Below are positions 29,364-41,179 of a stretch of DNA of 64,000 bases, one piece after another. The notes under the pieces are model-generated. The model was not told the origin of the DNA, searched no databases, and saw only the letters and a list, made by a program, of their open reading frames with translations. The stretch is from NCBI RefSeq assembly GCF_032854445.1, contig NC_088300.1:16399191-16463190 (forward strand), written 5' to 3'. Position 1 is the first letter of the stretch. Every line of letters starts with the position of its first letter. The stretch is from Liolophura sinensis. Lineage: Eukaryota > Mollusca > Polyplacophora > Chitonida > Chitonidae. The translations under genes were made by a program, and so were the position numbers.

Positions 29364-32300
29364 CTGAAACAGAACAACTGATTTACATGATTGATGTCTT
29401 ACCTCATGATTGATGTTTCATTGAATTAAAAATGCTGTTGATGGCCGTGGGTTTCCCCCGGGCTCTGCCGGTTTCCACCCACCATATTGCGGGCCGCCAT
29501 CGTGTAAGTGAAATATTCTTGAGTACGGCGTAAAACACCAATCAAATAAATAAATAAATTAATAAATAAATAATATGGGCGTCTACGAAAGTCTACGAAA
29601 GACGTATATTGGGGAAAATGAGGAGCTGAACATCCTTGAACTTGAGATGGATTCTTTCATTTGTGCCTCGAGAAAGTGAAACCGGATACATTTGGTCTGA
29701 ACAGACATTTTTCGACGCGTTCACAATTATGGTCGATTTGATTCACCAAATGCCGGATTGTCCAGAACAGATTGAACTAGTCAATTTAATCTGAGGCTAA
29801 TCTCATTTACCTCAGATTTCTGTAAACACCATACGATCAAATTATTAATTTATGCAAAATGCTAACACGATAGTATTCAAGGTAATCGATTTTGTATGAA
29901 GGGCCTGGCATTCTATTTATTCATATGGTTAGTGATTTACGCGGTACTCAAGAATATTTATAAGACGGCGGCCAGCATGCATTATGGTGGGAGGAAACCG
30001 GACAGAGCCCGACGAAACCCAAAACCAACTACAGGTTGCTGGCAGACATTCTCACGAACGACCAAATGGGGAGCCAGCATGAGCTGACTTTGAACTCACA
30101 GCGACTGCATTGGTGAAAGGCTCCTGAATGAGTATGCAGCATTATTTGGCTAACCACTCGACCATGGAATAGAACACCAACCCAATATCATGCGTCACCC
30201 CCAGCCCCTACCACCACCCCCGGTCTTCCAATCCAGTGAGACAGTAATACAACATGGCGACAACCGGTCTGCCTTAGCACGAGGACACAATGGCATGAGA
30301 ACAACGAAACAATGTTGAAAGAAACCAAAAAATCTCATGTAACTAGACTGGATAAAATCGCTCTAAGAAATGGGTCATAATGACTGCTGTATATTTCAAA
30401 GAAACGCTTCTTTTTCACTTCAGCGAAGTATAACACAACGCACCAGTAACAGAATCTTGAAGTCTGCGCACACAGGGCGGGCGGTATCTGCGTACCGAGC
30501 AGTAATATACGATAAAAGGAGACAACAGATGTATGATCTCACCTTCCACATTGACAGAGGTGATGTACTCGGTGTCCTGCAGAGTAGAGATGTCAACAAT
30601 AGAGGCAGTGTGGAATACAGCCGTCACTCCCTCACAAACCAGGTCTAGGCAGGCCCGCTTCCTCAGGTCACCCTTCACGTGAGTGACCTTAACCTTGAAG
30701 TTACCTGAGGAGAGAATAACCATACAGAAGAGGTTCTGGGTAAAAAAATTAAAATGAAGCAAAATCAAAATTGACAACAAAGGATACATTTAAGACCAAT
30801 CCAAGTATACAAGTTTCTCCACTGAACGTGCGTTCAGAAACTACGCTATATCACCCCCTGAGATGGGTTCAGAAACTCAACAGTTCCAGAAAATGATCAA
30901 TACGTAAATAAATCATTTTTTTTTATTTCACGGATGTTTTTGAATTCAGGATTATTTCAATAATACGGCAGAGGCCAGAAAAAAAAACCTTCATTCTTCA
31001 CACAAACCCTAAACACCAGAGTAACTGATTGTTGTACAACCCATACAAACGATATAAAACCATATGTTTCAAATCCAAAATGTTTCAAACGCTGTTGTGT
31101 TGAAATAGAAATCACGGTGCATATTAACTCTGCTGCAGCCAATCAGCATTTATACTACAGGAATCCTTGGCTTTACTGACGCCGCTTTGATTAAATACCG
31201 CTTCCAATTAGAGAAAGAAGACACTCGAGTGATAAGCCAATATCGTACTCATCCCTGGAGATGCAATTTGTTAATAAAAATAAGTCAATGTATTGCTGTA
31301 GAATGTCACCGGTGACTTGAACAGTATTTGGATACAGCCATGCAGCCTCCGGAGTGACTGATCTACTGGCTAATTACCGCGCACATTTCCCTGAAGGTCT
31401 GCGCAAGGCTTATGTGTGACCTGATTTCCGGAGCCAACACTTCCCGCAGTGGGACCGTTTAGACAGAGACGTCCGATAATTTAGACCAACTAGACTGCAT
31501 TGCAGCCGACTGAGCTGGCCCTAGACATCGTTTTGTGTCCGAGATAGGGCCAATTTGACCCATAATCTGAACGATTAACTTAGTGCAATGTAGTTCAATT
31601 TATTTATGTGTCTCACGTTTTGGCTCCACGGGTTATTGATGTCTATATGCATCGATAAGCCCTACAATAACGAGTATCCTTAACTGGCAGTGATACATAA
31701 AATACGTCGATTTCCGATGCTTTTGTCATACGGAAACACACTGGATTTTATTTTACTTAATTTGCGCAATAAAACGTATTTAAATGTTAGTTAAAATGTT
31801 ATTCAGCCAATACATCACATCTGGCATTGCTTAGCGCAATGAACACGCGAACGACAAATGTCAAGTCATATAAAAAAAAATGTCTTCTAAATCTGTAGCA
31901 TAACTCAAAGACGCAATCTTTCCATGGAGCAATAGCCAGTCGTTTGCAGGGCTTTCAATAAGTTTACTGGCAAGGCTGGCTTTCGTTATTTCAACGCGGT
32001 AAGAAGTAAAGATGCAAATCTTTCAATTCTGAGAACTGCTCCAACTGCTTACAACAATTATTATTAATGCTCATGTATTTTCGACATATCTTGTGCTAAG
32101 TTGGAATAGGCCTACGCGTAAATAGTTCACCTTTCCAGTGTTTTTTAGTTTAGGTATTGATGTTCTAACTCCTTCGACACGAGGGGTGGGTTGAAATCAG
32201 GCCTTGGACAGAATTGTACATTCCTCCTCACTCACTTGTGAAGCCTTGGATATAGTAAGCGGTCTAAGACACTGGTTGGCCGTTAGGTAGCCTTACGTTG

Positions 32301-32911
32301 GTTGAACACAACCATACATAAATAAGTTTTGCACAGATCTGTATATCGGCAAGTTTGTAAGTAACTTGCCAAAGGTCAGTGGTTCACGCCGTTTCGGTTT
32401 TTACGTCGGTTTCCTCCAACCTACAAAACTGACCGTCATGGTATAAATGAAAATTTTTTGACCTAACTTTTAGTACCTAACCAAATCCACCAAGGCGAGA
32501 AAGATGGAGACTTACGCTGTTGCAGCTCTTCTGGGGGGTCTTGTATATCCAGTGTACGGATCTCCGCCACATTATCACACTTCTCGGCCAACAGGCGGAC
32601 TAAGTGTCGCCCCAGGAAACCACAACCGCCAATCACTAAAACGACTTCCCTCTTCCGACCCAGCAGTCCATCACGTACAGCTGAAAACGATAATACAATA
32701 CGATTGAAACACGCAGCACAAATACTCACAATGATCAGATATAGTTAAGTGAGGCAAAGATAATAGTCATGCATACAAGGAATGTGATTTCTATATAGAG
32801 CTGGTTAAGGGATTACAGGTTTTAATAATGGCATTGCGAACTTGTGCATGAAAATACGAATAAATCAACAGATGAAAAGCAAAAGGAAAACAGTGACCAT
32901 TTGGATAAGTG

Positions 32912-32955
<44 letters not shown>

Positions 32956-33492
32956 CTGACTTACACATGATAACAACTGACAGCCGCCAATGATCGCACA
33001 ACCTTAGGGACCACCGACTGTTTCTGTATCCCTGTCTATATGGAGTTAGATACTCCTATATACTCGATATATACCCCCACACTCACAAATATTTATCAAC
33101 CAGGTCTATTTATACAATAGATGTCGATCAATACATATAATCGTCCTGCCACCTCAATAAACTATTTCAATTACCAGAAAACATCAGTGACCTGATGGAG
33201 CCTCCCAGGCCCGCAATTAGAAGTCCGGTCTTCCGGACCCGTTCTGTGCACAGAAGGCTCCCAGCCGGGACCGATTCCCGGCCAACCGAACTCAACACTA
33301 CACTTTTCTACTCTGGAGTTACTTTTTCAGTACTACTGCACATGTTGGGAGGCTCTTTTAGCACTGGCTGTGAGCACAAAACTGGGTATATATACATATG
33401 AATGTTTCCCTACAGAGGTCTTGGGCCAGCAGGCCGACAAACCAGACGGGCGTTGGCACAGTACGCCAGACCATGCAGTGTATATGAGGCAC

Positions 33493-33534
<42 letters not shown>

Positions 33535-36500
33535 CGCTCACTCCGTCATGAACAGCTGTTCCTCGCAGTTTAAGTATTGATGTCCTAACTTACATTCTAA
33601 CTTTTAGTACAAAGTAACTCTTGAGCACGGTTCACGCGTACAGCGAACGATAGCTATACTCATGCATCTGTCTACACATTTACTGAGTTTTATGAAAACT
33701 CACCACCCATCCAGCACTCGCACACCGAGACCGCCCTAAAATTACCAAACGGTTATACGTAGTAGACCCATTTCGAGTTTGTACTTCGGCTCGGACTGTC
33801 GCTTCAGTGACCCATTTTATAAGACCTGCCGGGAAACCCAGCCGCGCGCTGGGAGGCTGGCGTGGAACTAAAGCGTGAAATGGCTCGATGCATCAACCCT
33901 GCACGCACTTTACCAAGCCTCAGAGGCCCCCACTGGATGCATGTGCCTGGGTTTTGTGGTACACAGCAATAAAATGTGAGAATATATACTTAGATCGCTA
34001 CCGAGATAGTCGTTGCTATTTAGATAACCTCACCATGCATCTCATCAACTCAGCATCTCTTGGTTTCGGGTACACAAAAGAGTATTCACAGGCAGAGATG
34101 AAGTTTCCAGTTTTGCCAGGTGTAGTCTGCAAATGCTTTTCATTAAATCAGTGCATATATAGCCTACCGTGCGTATACTGCCTATAAAATATGCAGCGGG
34201 TTAAACCGCTGTATATTGTAGTCAGATAGATTGCCATGGCAACTTCTTTGGTGCTCCAAAATCAATTCTGAGTTAGATGGTACAGTAGCGGGAAACTACA
34301 AGCCTTTACTTTAAGGGCACTAATTAGATGACAAAGTCATGGGACAAATGCCTTATTGGCCTACAGGGAAAAGACGAGCAGAATTGCACTGATGCCAATC
34401 ACGGTATTTCACGGGGTTGTTTTCCAAGGTGCAATACAACGAGCAGGTGGTTCCAAATCATGCAGTCCGAACATGACCATAAATGAATTATGCAGTTTAT
34501 GGGGTTTCATGAATGTTTTATGTCCATACGTTGTCACACACGCCTGTATAGAGGATAATACGCGCGATGTACACAGTCGCATGCATGACGGGGGTTCTAA
34601 TATCGTGAAGAATGCACACAAGTGGACAAACATTCATAGGCTATATATAGTGTGGCCATAAAAGTATAGGGCCCATATTTTGCGTATTCATGCCACTGTC
34701 CACAAGACAATGCCATGCAATGAGTCAGATCCGTATTCTCCATCTTAAAGTGGAGCTTCCACTGCGCGCTCTTGAAAAGTCACGCAATGCTATCGGCATT
34801 TCACGCCTAGGTCCCGTTAGAATATATAAATTCATTTTTGGATGCATTTTTCATAGAGGTGATGTAACAGCAAGAATGATGATTGTTCAGCTCGTGTGCC
34901 TGACTATATGTACATGTGTTTATGCATGGTCTATGCATAGTGAAAGCATGTATGCCTACAGGCTAAAATAGCAATCGACGGACATCTGCTGACAGCGTAC
35001 AAGCATGCATACTTTCTTTTAGATGGGCTTTTAATTAAGTGTTCACATCAAACAAAAGATGATTTACAAAAAGAGACAAACATCTTCGGCTTTGATCATT
35101 ACAATCAGATATGTGTAATTAAGCAGAAGATGCCATCAAATCCAGAAGCGACTTATGTCGGAAGATGACATCAAATCCAGAAGCGACTTATGTCGGAAGA
35201 TGACATCAAATCCAGAATCGACTTATGTCGGATACTCAATTCGGGAGCAATATCTTCTCTTTAAGTTTTGTACTTATATATTAAAATCTACGCGTAAATA
35301 TGTAAGTAGGCTTACATGCAGTTACAGTGCAAACAATTTTCAGGTATAAATTTCCAACATCTGTCCAACTGTCTAGTTTCTAAATAGCATGATATGTATC
35401 ATTACGTATCCAGTATAGACGTAACTTTAGCACACTTTACTGTGTAGGTTCCTTCTTTGTTAGCCGGTGACCTGTTTTAGCCCGAAGCCAATGTAACACG
35501 TAGCTATATAATAAAGTGCATAAGGTAATATACACAAATTTGACATGCATGGTGAATGTGTTTATGAGGGACTACTGCATTTTATCACTGCTTTTATGTG
35601 CATGCATAGCGTATTTAAGACACACTGCTATGTCAATAGGTTAACGTCATGTTTTAAACTGCATATGATGCATATCCTGCACTTTATTTATTTATTTAAT
35701 TCGTGTTTTACGCTGTACTCAAGAATATTTCACTTATACGACATATCCTGCATGTTTGTTTCTGGTTTGTTTGCATAACAGAGATGTATATGCACATATT
35801 ACTTGTGTACAAGAGCGCGTACATATGTCGGTGGAATACCGTCACGCCAGTGGAATATACTGTCACGCCAGTGCAATGTACTGTCACGCCAGCGCACGCG
35901 CAAGCTTAACGATTGATTTATTTATTTATTTCATTGGTGCTTTACGCCGTACTCAAGAATATTTCACTAATACGACCGTGGCCAGCACTATGGTGGGAGG
36001 AAACCGGGAAGAGCCCGGGGGAAACCTATGATCATCCATAACGGATAAATTGTAGTATTAGTTTATATAATTTAAACACATGACAACATGTAGACAGTGA
36101 CATGATGTTAGTCTCACTTTGCAAAACCTGATAAATCAATGAAAACTGTTTGTAATCATGAAAATGACCAGATCGTCATGTATATACTGGACTTTATTGG
36201 CCATAACAAAGAGTACTTTAAAGGTGAACTGCAGAAGATTTTAATCTAAAACTTAAAGTTACCTAATACATCGTTCTGTTATATTTTTCTATTGCTTTGC
36301 AGTTTGTAGCTTATGTTTGGCCAAACATAGATCCAACAAATCTGGACAGCATATAATTTATTCAAAACGCCATGGCTTGTTCCCCCTTGGATTTTGGATG
36401 TTACAGCAGCTCTGGAACATTCCTCTGTCCTATGATAATAAGAGGCTTATCTTTTGTCGCCTGTTGTTATACCACATGTATTTACAATCGTAGTATGTTG

Positions 36501-39500
36501 CTCACGCAAGGTCAGTGGTTAGATGAAGGCTGGACTAATTTCCTTTATTTCGTTATATCTTCTTCTACATATGTGAAGCCCGGAACACAACCATGCTGAA
36601 GCTAAAGTTTATGCACGTGGCGCACAAGTATTCCAAACTGGTGAAGCCCCAGGGGTTAGGTTGACCGAAAACATCTCCACAGAACCCAAAACTTCAGTGA
36701 AACCCGCTGGAAGGTTTATAGTATCTAAAAATATATATCAGTCTTTGCGAACACCTGGCGGAATTTAGCTTGAACTACATTACGGTAACCTAAGAGTGTT
36801 AGGACTTTCAATTAAACACTCTAATGGTTGTGCATAATTCGCTGCACGAATGTACTTGGGTAAAAGCCATTTATACTATACTCGGCATATATACTGTGTT
36901 CGACATATACACTATATTCGACATCAACGACTTTGTTATGAACGTTCTTGTATAATTATGCAGCGGTTATGTCTGATCACACATATACGTACGCATTTGT
37001 CTGTAATGGCGCTATCAACTTGAACAAAGTGCGAAAGTAACTTGTTTTTAAAGTTATCGCAGTAATTGCTCTGAATTGTTTATAAAACGATTTGCAACTG
37101 ACTCTTTAATTGTCAGAAATACTGACAATACTAGAAGCAATTTTGCCTTTCTCGTTCATCAAATCATACATAAGAAGTTCACCACCACATACCCCGAACG
37201 AAATGAGAGAATTAAACTATATACGTTTGCATAATTAAACGATTGTTTCGTGTTGGTTTGAGAGTTCTGACCTAATAACCCACTTCCCACCTGTACCCAG
37301 TGACATGTGCAACACACGAAGACATGGCATGTAGATCCCAGTAACCTGTATGCTCCAGTATAACTACGTGTGTACTTTTAGCGTAATGCACTGTGATAGA
37401 CAGATACAGGTATGATAGGTACGAATAAACACATATCTATATAAAAATAACTTGGAATTGTCTACTCCACATTTCACTGGTAATATACAATTCCAGGACA
37501 ATTGTAACAATTTCTTAACTCGAGCACATGAATTTCATCAAAACAGGAAAAAAACTCACCCATTAGTGAACAAGCTCGGGGCACAAGAACTAACGCCTCT
37601 GGTGTTACTGAGCATTAAAAACATTAATAATTACATCCTGGATCCATTCGATAAGCACATAGCTACAGGCCTACAAAGCGTATTCTCACTTCGCTTCAGT
37701 TCACTGGACACGATCCATGCACACCGGGTTTGGCAAAATATCAGACCCTGCTCTCTGATTTATATCAGCCAATTCTTTGTTACAAGAATGTCACACCAAA
37801 GGAGAAACTTTCGTGGCAAAGCACCGTAGAGATCATGAGTATGAGCGTTTAAAGTGTGAGACGGGGAGTTTGTATAAGTTCTGTCAGAGTTTCAATAGAA
37901 CTGAGACAGTCACGCTGGGATGTTCAACACAAAAACTAGGCCAGTTCACAGCCTGTTCTAGTGTACTTGAGGCAGCCGTGTATGTAGTGATCTGATGTAC
38001 TCCGTCAAATTCGTGGCAGACAAAGATAAATGTGTAGCTCGGACAAAAATCTGAACCGGTAAATCTGGGTGAACGATAATCCAATTTCGGGAATGTTTTA
38101 TGATATTTTTAACGATCCTTTTCGTGTATAGTGTACACGTATTCTACATGTATAAAGAGACGGTCAAGTACCGTGTCAAGTGTGTCAATTTACATATACC
38201 CGTTTCCTTCTGCTGTGTATATAGCTATTAGTGAACGCCATCTTAATCGTGTACCGTGCTTCATATATATATATATATATATACCATCTTCCCCATGTAC
38301 GAACCAAGGTTGCCATAGACCTTATCTTCGGATACCTTGCCTGTTGTGTGAAAGTGAGTGAGTGAGTGCTAGGGGTTTAACGTTGTACTTAACAATTTTC
38401 CAGTCATATGACGACGAAGGAATCCTTAGAGTGCATGTAACGTACCTCCTTGTTGCTGGATGGATTTCCACCGCTGTTTTATCAAGTGCTGCTTCACTGA
38501 GACGCCTTACCGAAGGCAAGTAAGCTGCCCCGCCATTATACTGATAAGGGTCGACCAGTCGTTGCACTATCCCCTTCATGTTGAACGCCAAGCGAGGAAG
38601 TTATAACTTCCTCTTTTAAAGTCTTAGGTGTCACTCGAACCACGATTGACCCTGGATTTACCGCTCCCGAAGCGGACTGTTGGGTGAGAATCTTGACACC
38701 TGTATGCGATGCATGTATAGCTATACATAACGTACATTTTCAAGAAGAATACAATGTGTATCCCACATTATATGTTTAATATTGGCGACACGAATTATGA
38801 TAAATTTTCAGTCGGTCACAATCACGCGACACTAAATTCTTTATCATTCTGTGCAACCTGCCGCAGAAGGAACAAAGGATATAGTTTATAAACGAGTATG
38901 CCGGAGCTTGGATAGTTGTATGTCAGGAAGTGGCATTATATATTGTACGATTAACCAGCACATTTTGTCTAGGTGCATGGGCCCCGTTACACAAAGCGCA
39001 CGTAACGTTACGGTCAGCACTGTATATAGGTATTACGTCACCATGGTAGTTACGAGGATGTAACACTACGTGCGCTTTGTGAAACGAACCCCAGGTAACT
39101 CCATAGTATCTATGTGGAAAGCATGTATTAAAGCTATGTCACCGTGTGAGCAAGATCAAAGGTGGTACGAAAATCGATATCTAGCTTGGAAAGAAAATCA
39201 ATAACAGAGATGGAATGATACTGATTTCCGTGTTTACCTTATTCTGGTAAGACATCCGTATTAAACATTGGGGTATCTTTTTCATCCAGATGGCGACATG
39301 AGCCTAAGGTGAATTAAGTATACAGGGTGTTGGCTATATGATCATTTATAACATTTATAAGAATGGTTAGGAGGGGGTATTGGGTTATGGGGACACACAT
39401 TGTAAATTGTCTTGCAATGCAGGAAGGATACATTAATGGTTTGGCCACATAACGCCATAAGAAACGTACCAATGAACGTGTAACTTCCAGTTTTTTTTAG

Positions 39501-41107
39501 ACGGGAAACGTTTCCAATACCCCCAAAGAAACCTGATAACTATGTGGTACAATGTAACGCGGCGCAGCCGCGCGAGTTGCAATGCGAATCAAAATGTTGA
39601 AAAAGGAGACAAGACGAAAACGCGAGCTTTTCTCATCAGTAAGTTCTCAAATTTAATGTACAACTACCTAGTATCAATGACAGTTCAATGGAGAAGTCAC
39701 TGTTGTTTGAGGGAACTGAACGCAAAATACCCTTCTGCGCAGACTACAACAAACACAACATGCATCTCATTAAATTTGCATACCAGTTACATATTTGCAG
39801 CTATATTTGAAATCTCTGAAGACAATGCAGTTAATCAGTGGGTCATATACCATTATCTTCACCCTGTCAAGGTGCGTGTACCACGCTCGTTCGGACAGTG
39901 AGCATGGATGGAGTACAAGTTGAGGTATGCGTATAGACATTACGATGGTGAACAGAACTAGAGCACTTGCCACGACTTGTCAGAACGAACATCCTATACA
40001 TAAATTATGGCACTCTGTTCACTATGTGCATGTTTCGCCGGGTTATACAAAATGCGGTTACCCACTGCGTACACGTCTAAAAGTGACTCAAAGGCATGAG
40101 ATTTAAGCAGGACAGACAACCCCCCTTTTTCACCCTCCCACACATATTAGAAGGTAAGAGTGTCATCAGCACACCCTTCCGGAGCATTGTTTCCCGCCCA
40201 CGGTGTTTTTTTTTCTAAAGAGAATTATAAAACGGAGACACTATATTTACCTCTGCAACTTTCTTCTAAAACTAATTTTACTTCTTCTCTCGGGGTTGAT
40301 GGAAGGTGTGGAAGCAAAACAGAATTGAAAACCATTTTTAATCAATGTGAATAACATGTCGACGCTGACAATAGCGCATGGAATGGCCTTTAACCGATAC
40401 ATTGCATGTCAACGTTCGACAAAGATTCTGTTCATGCGTGAATACGGCCAGCTCTTGGACGAGTAATACAAAAGACTTGTGCTGTTAAGCACTATGTCGA
40501 TTTCTTGTTGGTAAATCTGACCTTGCCGAATAAGGCCCATAGCAACAGAGGCGATCTCATCTTAAGTGAGAATGAGCTCATACTCAAGCTTATCACAGTA
40601 CTAAAGAAAAATGCTATTCTGGATTTTCCTCAAAGAGCGTCACGACATGTATATAATAAAGTAGTTAACTCAAATAGTAAAGTGTCTGGAAAACTCTATT
40701 GGCCATTGACCTATACAAGACCTGATTCGCTTTTGACTATACAGTAATTCACGTTTGGACCGTATGTAAGAAGAACCCGTTGTAGAGATCGTGTACTACA
40801 TAACGCTTTACAAACTGGTACAACGCACACAACTGCCAACATGTACAGAGGTCGCCCCCGAGAATAATATACTACATACACCAAGGCCTATGTGAAAATG
40901 TACAAGCTGTACCACTGGAAAATCCAATTCTACAGATGTACCTATATACAGCATATATATGTACATATAGCAGATATACAACAACAGGTGTCAAACACAA
41001 ATAAAATAATATACAGGTTTGGCAACAAATACATCAAATTCAGTATTCACCGCTGAAAATAACATTAATAACTATTATATTAAGTACCTATATGCACCTT
41101 GGAAAAT

Positions 41108-41179
<72 letters not shown>

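Noticed and set aside
38322-38591. 89-codon minus-strand frame
   Set aside because: Falls inside SINE family C.
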